Below, piece by piece: positions 1 through 8,936 of a DNA stretch of 58,099 bases. The stretch is taken from assembly GCA_022819605.1 (NCBI GenBank), contig JAJEGW010000050.1, forward strand, positions 1 through 58,099, read 5' to 3'. The stretch's first letter is position 1, and every line of letters begins with the position of its first letter. The notes beneath the pieces are model-generated. The model saw only the letters and a program-made list of their open reading frames with translations, made no database searches and was not told the origin of the DNA. Origin of the DNA: Silicimonas sp. (GTDB lineage Bacteria > Pseudomonadota > Alphaproteobacteria > Rhodobacterales > Rhodobacteraceae). The position numbers and the translations under genes were made by a program.

Positions 1-603
1 TCGCAGGACGATGCCGCGCTCCCGCTCCGCCTCTCCGGGCAGTCCAGCAACTTCCAGTACGCCGTTCAGCACCTTGCGGTTGTTTAGCCGTATCACGTAA
101 TCGCCTCGCGGAATGCCGACGACCTCCAAAGCGTTCGCAAGCACCATGCAGATTTCCGCATCCGCTGTGATCGAGGGCGACCCGACCGTGTCCGCATCGC
201 ATTGGTAGAATTGACGGAATCTCCCGGGACCCGGCTTTTCGTTCCGCCATACCGGCCCAATCGCGAAGCGTCGGTACGGAGTCGGCAGAACGTTCCGGTG
301 TTGCGCAAAGACCCGCGCGAGTGGTGCCGTCAGGTCGTATCGCAATGCCAGCCAATCGCCATCCTCGTCCTCCTGCCAAGCGAACACCCCGTCATTGGGG
401 CGATCCACGTCTGGCAGGAAACTCCCCAAGGCATCCACTGTTTCGACGGCCGGGGACTCCAACGCCTCGAAGCCGTTGAGATGATAGACCCCGGCGATCG
501 CATCGAGCATCGCATTGCGCTCGACGACATCGCTGCCGAAAAAATCACGAAAGCCCCTCGGCGGTTCGGCCTTGGGGCGCGGGGGCCTTTTTTGCTTGGC
601 CAT
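1..603 (-). CDS. hisS: Histidine--tRNA ligase, N-terminal part (cut by window edge)
   Basis: Class II aminoacyl-tRNA synthetase that charges tRNA-His. The minus-strand frame is open from the ATG at 603 to base 1 (201 residues) and continues outside the window. Class II motif 1 and 2 regions are visible: [12 protein letters not shown] near residue 90, then [20 protein letters not shown] and [13 protein letters not shown], which match HisRS motif 2. A GAGG ribosome site lies 8 bases before the ATG. The N-terminal [21 protein letters not shown] leads into the usual PRGxRD start of the HisRS core. The paralogue HisZ is possible in principle, but the intact motif 2 favours the synthetase. Confidence 0.93.
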   Translation of the reverse strand, partial: MAKQKRPPRPKAEPPRGFRDFFGSDVVERNAMLDAIAGVYHLNGFEALESPAVETVDALGSFLPDVDRPNDGVFAWQEDEDGDWLALRYDLTAPLARVFAQHRNVLPTPYRRFAIGPVWRNEKPGPGRFRQFYQCDADTVGSPSITADAEICMVLANALEVVGIPRGDYVIRLNNRKVLNGVLEVAGLPGEAERERGIVLR

Positions 604-1299
604 GAGCCATTCCTCGATCTTGACGCGCAGCGGTTTAGCCCTTGGGGCAGTGATGGACAAGAAGTTGGCGCGCGGCATGCGTGCCGTCGCAGGGTGACGG
701 GTGTCTAATTCAGCATCTCTCGCTGTCGGAAGGCCGCAGCGGCACCGACCGTCCGCGAAACGGATCCGGCGGCAGCGTCGGCCACCGCGAGCGCCCGAAG
801 TTGCGGAAGACAGCGGCAGAGGAGTGCAGGAATTTCGCACTCTTCTGCAGCTTGGCATCGGCAACCGCGTTGGTCTCCCACTCGACAAGGTTGGTGATCA
901 TGCGAATGGCGGTGGACATGGCGAAACTGGCACGGAGTTGCTGCGGGGCACCGCGTTCGCTGTCGTAGCGGAAGAACCCGGCCACCAGCTACCGATTCGC
1001 GGTCTTGCTCCTCGGTCCGACAGCGGGCTTGGCAGAGATCGCCGAGATCGTCGATGCTGAACCCGCCAATGGCGGCGAGGGTGTTGCCGAAGGCGAAGAT
1101 GGCTGTCGAGACCGGCGAATGAGCGCGTTGCCCCATGTCCGCGTGGATCCACACCGCTTCTCGGAACCTCCAGGCAAGCCGTCGAACGATCATTCGGAAA
1201 TTGCGATCTCAGAGGTGCGCATGCGTTGGCATTCGCCATCGGTCGCGCACCCGTCCGGTCGCAGGTGTCCGGGCACCGAGTCCGGTACACCGCGAGCGG
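604..1299. other. Gap of about 700 bases with no convincing gene
   Basis: No recognisable intact gene. On the minus strand two overlapping frames (about 1193 to 1010, then about 985 to 710) give protein-like text such as AIFAFGNTLAAIGGFSIDD and then [20 protein letters not shown]. If joined by a frameshift near 990-1010 they could be the remnant of one decayed gene. I do not recognise the family, and the text may equally be chance open frame in GC-rich DNA. Confidence 0.25.
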
Positions 1300-1989
1300 C
1301 TAGAATTCCTTGAAGAACGCGATGCCGAATCCATTCTCGAAAGTTGGCGCGATGCGCATGTCGTCGTCGAACCTGTCCGTCGTGAGCCGGACCCACACCT
1401 CGGCGATGGCGGCACTTGCTATCACGTCGGAGACGTGATGCCTGTCGGCGCGGACTCGACCGATCGCCGTGGCGACAGCTGCGACATAGGGAATCGCCGA
1501 CTCGCGCCAGCAACTCCATTCAAGCTCGTAGCATCCGTATCGCCGCTGCAGATGCGCCGCCGCGAACCATGCCTTCGCCACGTGCCCGGACGGAAACGAG
1601 CGCTTTCTATCGCCCGGCCTGTAGTTGGGGCGCTTCTGGTTGGTGATTCGCTTGAGCAATTCCGAGGAGCCCACCGTCGTGATCCCCGCCGCGGCGAGTT
1701 GAAAGGCGCCCTCGCCGTCAGTGGCATGGTACGTGCGCATCACGACCCACGCGAGCGGCACGTACTGGGTTACGTCGCTGACGTCAGCCCAAGTATCGCT
1801 GCCAGCCCAGACTCTTTGAGGCGCAGACGCCAGCACCACCATCCATGCGCAGACCCAGAGAGCATGCACCAAAGACTGCAATGCGTGTCGTCGACGAGAA
1901 TTCGCGGTGTTTGCGTCGTGTCGGACGCAGGAATCGGTGCCTGCGAATTTCGACCTAAACCCTTGGATCGTCGTCACACCTCCGCTCAT
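1300..1989 (-). CDS. PAP2-superfamily phosphatase, membrane-anchored or exported
   Basis: Probable lipid or phosphate-ester phosphatase of the type-2 phosphatidic acid phosphatase family. All three signature blocks are present in order: a KRITNQKRP motif (KxxxxxxRP), SFPSGH (PSGH) and GRVRADRHHVSDV (the xRxxxxxHxxxD block with catalytic His). A hydrophobic stretch ending APQRVWAGS looks like a signal peptide or anchor, so the active site is probably periplasmic. The start at 1989 (ATG, GAGAG upstream) is preferred over an in-frame GTG at 2040; both leave a long polar lead before the hydrophobic stretch, so the true start may be further in. Substrate unknown. Confidence 0.8.
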   Translation of the reverse strand: MSGGVTTIQGFRSKFAGTDSCVRHDANTANSRRRHALQSLVHALWVCAWMVVLASAPQRVWAGSDTWADVSDVTQYVPLAWVVMRTYHATDGEGAFQLAAAGITTVGSSELLKRITNQKRPNYRPGDRKRSFPSGHVAKAWFAAAHLQRRYGCYELEWSCWRESAIPYVAAVATAIGRVRADRHHVSDVIASAAIAEVWVRLTTDRFDDDMRIAPTFENGFGIAFFKEF

Positions 1990-2627
1990 CACGTCTCTCG
2001 CAATCCTTCCGAATCTGTCGCCCGGCAGGTCGTCCCGCACGCAGAGCGATCACTCTCGAGCGTCGACTATCCCGCTCTCACCCAAGCTAATCCGTGCACG
2101 GTCGGAGGACAATGCGCTCGTCGCTTAACAAGTAGTGCCAGATGGCAACAGCGGCCTTGGGTAAGCCGCTGCAATTAGTCTGCTGACGACCGGCCTTGCG
2201 CGGCTTTCGTGACGGGGTGGCGTGGTTCCGCCGTCCACAAGGCCGCCACGGACAGCGCGGCCGGCTGAAGCCGACCTGGGCGGCGCAAGACGCAATCCAG
2301 TGCCGTGATCGCAGTATTGTTTATTTCGGCAAAGGGGGCACCCGACGACAAGCACGGAATCCCGCGCATGAGCGGTCACGATACCTGGACCTGACAGGAC
2401 TTTCCCGGCACAGGCAGGTTGCCTGCGACCTCGTGCAGGTCTTTGACGTGCCCTCACCTAAATTGGCGGCGTTGCATCGCCTTCCGAGGCCATTCTTAGA
2501 CCGCGCCATTGCCTACGTGTCCAGAAACCGTGGATCAAGTCCGAAGGGTGCCTGATGCCAGCGCCAATTGCGTCACCTCAGCCGTCGGGCTACATCCACT
2601 CGGAAACGCTGAACGGAGAATAGCCAG
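1990..2627. other. Intergenic stretch, nothing recognised
   Basis: About 640 bases between the divergent PAP2 gene and ettA. Short open frames exist on both strands but none has family-like content. The only functional element I can point to is the GGAG ribosome site of ettA just before 2628. Confidence 0.5.
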
Positions 2628-4283
2628 ATGACGGCCCACCAGTTCGTCTACCACATGGACGGAGTGTCCAAGGTGCTTCCGGGCAACCGGAAATGCCTCG
2701 AAAACATCCGTCTCTCCTTTCTGCCGGGTGTCAAGATCGGTGTCGTGGGCGTCAACGGCGCGGGCAAGTCGACCCTGATACGAATCATGGCCGGGCTGGA
2801 CAAGGAGTTCACTGGAGAAGCCTGGGCGGCCGACGGCATTCGTGTCGGATACCTGCCGCAGGAGCCTCAGCTGGACGACTCTCTGAATGTTCGCGAGAAC
2901 GTGATGCTGGGCGTTTCGGAGAACAAGGCCAGGCTTGATCGCTTCAACGTACTCGCAATGAACTACTCGGAAGACACGGCCGAGGAAATGGCTCAGCTCC
3001 AGGACGAGATCGACTCCCGGAACCTCTGGGACCTCGACGCCCAGATCGACGTCGCCATGGAGGCCCTGCGCTGTCCTGCGGACGAAGCGAATGTCGACTC
3101 GCTCTCAGGCGGCGAAAGGCGTCGCGTCGCGATTTGCAAGCTTCTCCTCGAAGCGCCGGACATGCTCCTGCTTGACGAGCCAACCAACCATCTCGATGCC
3201 GAAACCGTAGCATGGCTCCAGCAACACCTCATCAACTACAAGGGCACTTGCCTCATCGTCACGCACGACCGCTACTTCCTGGACGACATCACTGGATGGA
3301 TCCTTGAGCTCGACCGCGGTCGAGGCATTCCCTACGAGGGCAACTACTCGGCCTGGCTTGAACAAAAGGCCAGGCGCCTCGCACAAGAGGCCCGGGAAGA
3401 CCGCGCGCACCAGAAGACGCTTGAACGCGAGCTCGAATGGATCCGCCAGGGCGCGAAGGCCCGCCAGGCAAAGCAGAAGGCCCGGATCAACGCGTATAAC
3501 GAACTCGCGGCCCGCTCCGAAAGCGAGAAGCTTTCGCGAGCCCAGATCATCATCCCGAATGGTCCGCGTCTCGGTTCAAAGGTGATCGAGGTGAACGGTC
3601 TCAAGAAGGCCATGGGCGAGAAGCTCCTGATCGAGGACCTGTCCTTCAGTCTGCCGCCCGGAGGAATCGTCGGCGTCATCGGCCCGAACGGTGCCGGAAA
3701 GACGACGCTGTTCCGGTTGCTTACCGGCCAGGAACAGCCCGACGGCGGCGGCATCGAGTTGGGCGACACGGTGCAGCTTGCCTATGTCGACCAGTCCCGC
3801 GACGACCTGGACGCCAGCGCGACCGTCTGGGAGGAAATCTCGGCGGGTGCCGAGATCATCGAGCTCGGTGATGCTCGGCTGAACAGCCGTGCCTACTGCT
3901 CGGCATTCAATTTCCGGGGCGGGGACCAGCAAAAGAAGATGGGGATGCTGTCGGGCGGCGAGCGAAACCGTGTCCACATGGCAAAGCTCCTGAAGGCCGG
4001 AGGCAACGTCCTGCTGCTGGACGAGCCGACCAACGACCTCGACGTGGAAACGCTGAGAGCCCTGGAAGATGCCCTGGTCGACTTTGCGGGATGCGCAGTG
4101 GTCATCTCCCACGACCGCTTCTTCCTCGACCGGATCTGCACGCACATGCTCGCCTTTGAGGGCGAAGCCCACGTTGAATGGTTTGAAGGCAATTTCGAGG
4201 ACTACGAGGAAGACAAGAAACGGCGGCTCGGCCCGGGCGCCGTGGAGCCGAGGCGAATAAAGTACAAGAAATTCGCGCGGTAA
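2628..4283 (+). CDS. ettA: Energy-dependent translational throttle protein EttA (ABC-F)
   Basis: Ribosome-associated ABC-F ATPase that gates entry into elongation according to the ATP/ADP ratio. It is 551 residues, the usual EttA length. Two complete ATPase domains: Walker A GVNGAGKST and GPNGAGKTT, signatures LSGGERRRV and LSGGERNRV, Walker B LLLDEPTNHLD and LLLDEPTNDLD. Between them, about residues 240-310, lies a charged helical linker (the P-site tRNA interaction motif region of ABC-F proteins). There are no membrane segments. GGAG lies 12 bases before the ATG. The stop codon overlaps the start of the DMT gene by one base (TAATG), so the two are probably co-transcribed. Confidence 0.96.
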   Translation: MTAHQFVYHMDGVSKVLPGNRKCLENIRLSFLPGVKIGVVGVNGAGKSTLIRIMAGLDKEFTGEAWAADGIRVGYLPQEPQLDDSLNVRENVMLGVSENKARLDRFNVLAMNYSEDTAEEMAQLQDEIDSRNLWDLDAQIDVAMEALRCPADEANVDSLSGGERRRVAICKLLLEAPDMLLLDEPTNHLDAETVAWLQQHLINYKGTCLIVTHDRYFLDDITGWILELDRGRGIPYEGNYSAWLEQKARRLAQEAREDRAHQKTLERELEWIRQGAKARQAKQKARINAYNELAARSESEKLSRAQIIIPNGPRLGSKVIEVNGLKKAMGEKLLIEDLSFSLPPGGIVGVIGPNGAGKTTLFRLLTGQEQPDGGGIELGDTVQLAYVDQSRDDLDASATVWEEISAGAEIIELGDARLNSRAYCSAFNFRGGDQQKKMGMLSGGERNRVHMAKLLKAGGNVLLLDEPTNDLDVETLRALEDALVDFAGCAVVISHDRFFLDRICTHMLAFEGEAHVEWFEGNFEDYEEDKKRRLGPGAVEPRRIKYKKFAR

Positions 4284-5200
4284 TGTCCGACCTGGCACGC
4301 GGCTCCGAAAGCCCACGGCGATCGTTGGAGGGCATAGCGTGGATGGTCCTCACCGGCATCCTCTTCGTTGGAGTGACGGCAGCGGTCAAGCATGGTGCGG
4401 CGGATCTTCCTGCAGCCGAGTCCGCATTCCTGCGGTTCGCATTCGGGCTGGTTTTCCTGGCTCCCATGACAGGAATTCTGCTCAGAACGCGCCTCAGCCG
4501 GCGGCAGTGGCAGCTCGTCGGGATGCGCGGCACCGTGCATGCGCTTGGCGTCTGCCTCTGGTTCCACGCCATGACCCGGATAACACTTGCCGAGGTCACG
4601 GCAATGAACAACCTGATCCCGGTCTACGTGACACTTGGCGCCGTGCTGTTTCTGGGCGAGACTCTGGCGATTCGCCGGCTGGTTGCGGTCGGGATCGCGT
4701 TCCTCGGTGCCTTGCTCATCCTCAGGCCCGGGCTGCGGGAGCTCTCGGACGGGCATCTTGCAATGATACTCGTGGCCATGTGCCTCGCCGGCAGCTACTT
4801 ATTTGCAAAGCGATTGGCGGCCGAACTGCCTGCCTCGGTGATCGTGGCGATGATGTCGATCGTCGTGACGATCTTTCTCCTCCCTCTGGCGATTGCTGTC
4901 TGGCGCTGGCCGACCTCCGGCGAAGTCGCCTGGATAATGCTGATCGCCTGCCTTGCAACCTGTGGCCATTACACGATGACCCGGTCCTTTGCCGCGGCTC
5001 CGTTGAGCGTGACCCAGCCGGTTGCCTTCACGCCTCTCGTCTGGTCGGTGCTCATCGGATTCTTCGTGTTCCACGAGGCCATCGACGTCTGGGTCATCCT
5101 GGGAGGCTGCCTGATCATCGCCGCAGCAACGTTCATTGCAATTCGTGAATCCTTGCTGAACCGGGACCGCAGGGGCAGCGAAGGAACAGGGGCGCTGTGA
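4283..5200 (+). CDS. DMT-superfamily (EamA) transporter
   Basis: Inner-membrane drug/metabolite transporter of 305 residues, with about ten hydrophobic segments arranged as two EamA repeats. The second repeat shows the typical GAxLILRPG text followed later by QPVAFTPLVWSVLIGF. Translationally coupled to ettA (one-base overlap). It ends nine bases from the end of the convergent SRAP gene. Substrate cannot be told from sequence; export of a small metabolite is the family norm. Confidence 0.88.
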   Translation: MSDLARGSESPRRSLEGIAWMVLTGILFVGVTAAVKHGAADLPAAESAFLRFAFGLVFLAPMTGILLRTRLSRRQWQLVGMRGTVHALGVCLWFHAMTRITLAEVTAMNNLIPVYVTLGAVLFLGETLAIRRLVAVGIAFLGALLILRPGLRELSDGHLAMILVAMCLAGSYLFAKRLAAELPASVIVAMMSIVVTIFLLPLAIAVWRWPTSGEVAWIMLIACLATCGHYTMTRSFAAAPLSVTQPVAFTPLVWSVLIGFFVFHEAIDVWVILGGCLIIAAATFIAIRESLLNRDRRGSEGTGAL

Positions 5201-5209
5201 CCTTGCCTA

Positions 5210-5827
5210 TTATGGCGCGTTCCAGTCCACGTCATCGGCGGGTTCAACGACCAGGCGTCCGTCCGGAAACGGGCGCATCAGGTTGCGCGCAAGGTGTTCC
5301 TCCCCGTGCAGCCAGGTCTCCAGCGCGTCCGCCGCTATCAGCACGCCCATCCGGTGATGGACGTCGCGCACATCCGCAGACGGCTCACAGGTCACGGTCG
5401 CGACCTGGTGCACGGTCCGACCGCCGGGCGCTTCCCAGACATCCGTGATCGCCGCGAAGAGGAGCAGTTCGCCCGATTTCGGGCGGATGCGCCAAGCCTT
5501 CTTGCGGCGTGCCTTGCCGGTCCACTCGTACCAGCCGTCGGCGGGCACCACGGCTCGCCCGACTCCTTCGAACGCGGTCTTGTCAAACACCGTTTCGCTC
5601 CGAGCATTGATGATCGTTTCCAGTACCGGACGACCACGCGCGTTTACGCGACCTACGGGAATCATCCCCCATCGCATCCGTTCGAGGCGGTGCCCGGGGG
5701 TGCACGCGATCACGTCCTCGCCAGGAGAGATGTTGCGGCGCGGAGTCTCGTTTTGCGGGACATCGTCGATGCCGAGGGCCGACGCGACCTCCGTCAGCGG
5801 CCTTTCCAGAAACATGCGTCCAGGCAT
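5210..5827 (-). CDS. SRAP-domain protein (YedK/HMCES family) with Pro at catalytic position 2
   Basis: SOS-response-associated peptidase fold, a family that protects abasic sites in single-stranded DNA by covalent crosslinking through Cys2. The 205-residue protein is the normal length and begins MPGRMFLERPL where the family begins MCGR. Other active-site positions are kept: N74 and R76 in TIINARSET, E101 in DGWYEW and His157/158 in VHHRMGV. The start is supported by GAGGGT just upstream and by the G-R that follows; reading upstream gives only unstructured sequence. The nucleotide text is unambiguous: codon 2 is CCT. Either the protein is inactive as a crosslinker or it uses an N-terminal proline. 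Function of this variant is inferred, not known to me. Confidence 0.88.
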   Translation of the reverse strand: MPGRMFLERPLTEVASALGIDDVPQNETPRRNISPGEDVIACTPGHRLERMRWGMIPVGRVNARGRPVLETIINARSETVFDKTAFEGVGRAVVPADGWYEWTGKARRKKAWRIRPKSGELLLFAAITDVWEAPGGRTVHQVATVTCEPSADVRDVHHRMGVLIAADALETWLHGEEHLARNLMRPFPDGRLVVEPADDVDWNAP

Positions 5828-6120
5828 CGCACCCTCGAAATCGCTGCGGCCGCCGATCCAGAATATCCGATTCGCGACTGTACCGTCACGACAAAGGCCG
5901 ATTGGAATCTGCGCGACATTTGCTGCTCCGGCAAGATCTTTCGCAGCGCGCACCGGAAAGTGCCGAATCTCACGCAATTGGTGTCGCCTCTGCCCTGTGC
6001 GAATCAAGCAAGTGCCATTAATGGTTCTGCAGCCGTACGCGGGCGGGCAAGCACCCTGCCCGTCCGGACGGCGGTCCCCGTCCCGCCGGACCGGGAAAAA
6101 AGAACCAGAACCTGGAGACG

Positions 6121-7122
6121 ATGATGTCCAAAATCTCACTAGCCTGCGCAGCGGCCTTCCTTGCGTCGTCCGGAGCCGCCCTTGCGGGCAGCCACCTAAC
6201 CGAAGTCAGCTTCGGCACCAACTGGGTTGCCCAGGCCGAGCATGGCGGCTTCTACCAAGCCGTTGCAGACGGCACCTATGAAGAGTGCGGGCTCAAGGTC
6301 ACGATCGTGCCGGGAGGGCCACAGATCAACAACCGTGCGCTGATGCTTGCGGGCAGGATCGACTTCCACATGGGCGGCGACCTTTTGCAGGCATTCGCGG
6401 CAGCAGAGGAAAACGTGCCTGTGGTTGCGGTGGCGGCCATCTTCCAGAAGCATCCGCAAGTCATACTTGCCCATCCCGGTGAGGCCGAAAGCTGGGACGA
6501 TCTCAAGAAGCTCACGCTTCTGATCGGCGACAACGGGTTTCAAAGCTACTACCAGTGGATGATGGCGGCCCACGGTTTCACCGCTGAGCAGCGCGAGCCA
6601 TATACCTTCAATCCGGCACCGTTTCTGGCCGACAGACGCAAGGGAATGCAGGGCTACCTCTCGTCCGAACCGTTCCTTGTCGAAAAGACGGGCGGCTTCA
6701 CGCCGAACGTGTTCCTGATTGCGGACGCGGGCTATTCCACCTACGCCACGACCATCGAGACCATGGCCCGCGACATTGCCGAACGGCCTGAAGTGGTGCA
6801 GTGCTTCGTCGATGGTTCCATCAAGGGGTGGTATTCGTATCTCTACGGCGATGCGTCCGCCGCGAACGCGTTGATCCAGGAAGCGAATCCCGAAATGTCG
6901 TCGGACAAGATCGCATATGCCATCGCGAAGATGAAAGAGCACGGCATCGTGGATTCAGGCGATTCCGAGACAATGGGAATTGGAGTCATCACGGATGCCA
7001 AGGTCGAGGACTTCTTCGACAAGATGGTCACCGCCGGCGTGATTGACGGCGACGTCGACTGGCCGGCTGCATATGACACGAGCTTCACGGGCAAGGGTGT
7101 CGGCCTCGACCTGAAAAAGTGA
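6121..7122 (+). CDS. ABC transporter substrate-binding protein (SsuA/THI5-like)
   Basis: Periplasmic binding protein of the NMT1/THI5/SsuA/TauA class, 333 residues. The N-terminus (SLACAAAFLASSGAALA) is a clear signal peptide with probable cleavage after ALA. VSFGTNWVAQAEHGGFYQA is the typical first strand-helix of this class. First gene of a three-gene importer operon with the ATPase at 7142 and permease at 7912. Two ATGs in a row at 6121 and 6124 are both possible starts. Substrate is not clear: the class takes up pyrimidines, sulfonates, taurine and nitrate-like solutes, and no riboswitch or biosynthetic neighbour decides it. Confidence 0.85.
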   Translation: MMSKISLACAAAFLASSGAALAGSHLTEVSFGTNWVAQAEHGGFYQAVADGTYEECGLKVTIVPGGPQINNRALMLAGRIDFHMGGDLLQAFAAAEENVPVVAVAAIFQKHPQVILAHPGEAESWDDLKKLTLLIGDNGFQSYYQWMMAAHGFTAEQREPYTFNPAPFLADRRKGMQGYLSSEPFLVEKTGGFTPNVFLIADAGYSTYATTIETMARDIAERPEVVQCFVDGSIKGWYSYLYGDASAANALIQEANPEMSSDKIAYAIAKMKEHGIVDSGDSETMGIGVITDAKVEDFFDKMVTAGVIDGDVDWPAAYDTSFTGKGVGLDLKK

Positions 7123-7141
7123 CCTTGACGCGGAGAGGCGC

Positions 7142-7915
7142 ATGACAGCGAGGCACGGGCGCAAGCCCCTCCTGACCATGTCCCGCATCGAGAAGACCTT
7201 CGGCGGCGAGACCGTAGCGCTGAAGGACCTGAACCTGACCGTGAACGGGGGTGACTTCCTGTCGCTGCTCGGCCCTTCGGGCTGCGGCAAGTCAACGGCC
7301 CTCAGGCTGATTGCCGGGCTCATTCACCCGACCAGCGGTCGGCTCGAATGGAGCGGCGAAAGGGGCGTCGGCGATCTGGGAATCGTGTTCCAGGAACCAA
7401 CGCTCATGCCTTGGCTGACCGTCTCCCAGAACGTCTGGCTTCCGTATCGCCTTCGCGGAATGAGTTTCGCGGAGGCGCGGCACGACATCGAATCCGCGCT
7501 TGAGCTCGTGGGCCTCTCGGAATTCAGCGACGCGCACCCGCGCGAACTTTCCGGCGGCATGAAAATGCGAGTCTCCATTGCCCGCGCCATGGTCACGCGA
7601 CCCCGGCTGATCCTGCTGGACGAGCCATTCGCCGCGCTCGACGAGATCACCCGCTTCAAGCTGAACAACGATCTGCTGGAGATGAAAGCCGCAATGGGCT
7701 GCACGGTGATATTCGTCACTCATTCGGTTTTTGAAAGCGTCTTCCTTTCCGACCGCGTCATCGTCATGGCCGCGCGGCCCGGAAGGGTGATCAGCGAGAT
7801 CGGCATAGACACGCCCTATCCCCGCCACGCCGACTTCCGCACCTCGAACGAATACGCGTCCCATACAAGGGACGTGTCGAACGCGTTGGGAGAGGCCATG
7901 GGAGTTGCTGCATGA
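7142..7915 (+). CDS. ABC transporter ATP-binding protein (SsuB/TauB type)
   Basis: Cytoplasmic ATPase of the importer, 257 residues. Walker A LGPSGCGKS, Q-loop FQEPTLMPW, signature LSGGMKMRV, Walker B LILLDEPFAALDE and switch His in FVTHSVFES. The FQEPxLMPW form of the Q-loop and the short length are typical of the nitrate/sulfonate/taurine group. It lies 19 bases after the binding protein and overlaps the permease by four bases (ATGA), so the subunits are co-translated. Confidence 0.9.
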   Translation: MTARHGRKPLLTMSRIEKTFGGETVALKDLNLTVNGGDFLSLLGPSGCGKSTALRLIAGLIHPTSGRLEWSGERGVGDLGIVFQEPTLMPWLTVSQNVWLPYRLRGMSFAEARHDIESALELVGLSEFSDAHPRELSGGMKMRVSIARAMVTRPRLILLDEPFAALDEITRFKLNNDLLEMKAAMGCTVIFVTHSVFESVFLSDRVIVMAARPGRVISEIGIDTPYPRHADFRTSNEYASHTRDVSNALGEAMGVAA

Positions 7916-8763
7916 ACCCGTCCGAAGACGCAGTCCCGACCCTGGACAAGGAAGAGGAAATCCGGGCAAGACGCGACCGGATCAACCGCGTTGCCAAGTG
8001 GACGCTTCCAAGCCTCGTCATGGCGCTCAGCCTGCTCGCCTGGCATCTCTACGTGACGCTGAATGACGTTCCCCACTACGTGCTGCCTGGGCCGATTCCT
8101 GTCGGCAATTCGATCATTGAGGACTGGGCATTGCTCTGGCCCGCGATGCTGACCACTTCGCGCCTGACGATCCTCGCGCTTTTCCTCGCCGTGACGGGCG
8201 GCGTTGCCCTTGCAGTGGCCTTCACCCAGTCACGTTGGGCGGAGATGAGCTTCTTTCCCTATGCCGTGATCCTCCAGGTTACGCCCGTTGTCGCCATTGC
8301 CCCCCTGCTGCAGATCTACGTGGACAGCGCCTTCGTCGCGGCGCTGCTCTGCGCCTGGATCGTGGCCTTTTTCCCGATCCTCTCCAACACGACAACAGGA
8401 CTCAAGTCCGCCGACCACAACCTGCATGACCTGTTCACGATCTACGGTGCCACGCGTTGGCAAAGACTCCGCTACCTGGCCGCACCGTCCGCGTTGCCCT
8501 ACTTCCTCGGCGGGCTCAGGATTGCCGGAGGACTGGCCCTCATTGGCGCGGTGGTTGCCGAGTTTGTCATCGGCCGCGCCGGCACCGGGCTTGGACTCGC
8601 GTCGACACTGCTCGAAGCGTCATACCGCTTCAACTTCGGACGCCTCTATGCAGCGCTGATCCTGATCTCGATCCTTGGCATCGGAATTTTCGCGATCACC
8701 TCGCTGATCAGCCACCTGATGCTTCGCAAATGGCACGAGAGCGCATTGACTCGCGAGATGTGA
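7912..8763 (+). CDS. ABC transporter permease (SsuC/TauC type)
   Basis: Inner-membrane subunit of the same importer, 283 residues with about six hydrophobic helices. A polar N-terminal tail of about 35 residues precedes the first helix. The cytoplasmic coupling loop reads HDLFTIYGATRWQRLRYL, the EAA-like motif that docks on the ATPase. Start overlaps the ATPase stop (ATGA). Confidence 0.9.
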   Translation: MNPSEDAVPTLDKEEEIRARRDRINRVAKWTLPSLVMALSLLAWHLYVTLNDVPHYVLPGPIPVGNSIIEDWALLWPAMLTTSRLTILALFLAVTGGVALAVAFTQSRWAEMSFFPYAVILQVTPVVAIAPLLQIYVDSAFVAALLCAWIVAFFPILSNTTTGLKSADHNLHDLFTIYGATRWQRLRYLAAPSALPYFLGGLRIAGGLALIGAVVAEFVIGRAGTGLGLASTLLEASYRFNFGRLYAALILISILGIGIFAITSLISHLMLRKWHESALTREM

Positions 8764-8867
8764 CCGCAGCCCATCCTGCAAGACATGCCATCCCGGCACG
8801 TTCAGCCGTCATGCCGGATGCGGGCATCATCGAGCAGGGCAGATCGTCACGCCGCACCTGCATCTGA

Positions 8868-8896
8868 TTGACATGGACCGGCCGCTCGCATGATCT
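8868..8896 (+). promoter_or_regulatory. Possible promoter for the aldolase gene (weak)
   Basis: A perfect TTGACA sits at 8868-8873. A 17-base spacer leads to a poor -10 (TGATCT). It lies 40 bases before the aldolase ATG in a 173-base gap after the ABC operon. Only the -35 is convincing. Confidence 0.25.
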
Positions 8897-8936
8897 CTTG
8901 GGGATGCATGGGCAAGTGGTCCAGGGGGAGAACAAC

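Noticed and set aside
2125-2457. Minus-strand open frame of 110 codons upstream of ettA
   Set aside because: Low-complexity Arg/Pro-rich text typical of GC-rich non-coding DNA; no ribosome site.
5940-6120. TPP or other riboswitch before the THI5/SsuA-like binding protein
   Set aside because: No CTGAGA-type or other aptamer core found; only short GC-rich stems.
5828-6139. N-terminal extension of the SRAP gene to give 309 residues with internal cysteines
   Set aside because: The extension has no family-like text, and a ribosome site and the G-R motif place the start at 5827. It would also run into the divergent importer gene. No upstream MCGR is present that could rescue the catalytic Cys.
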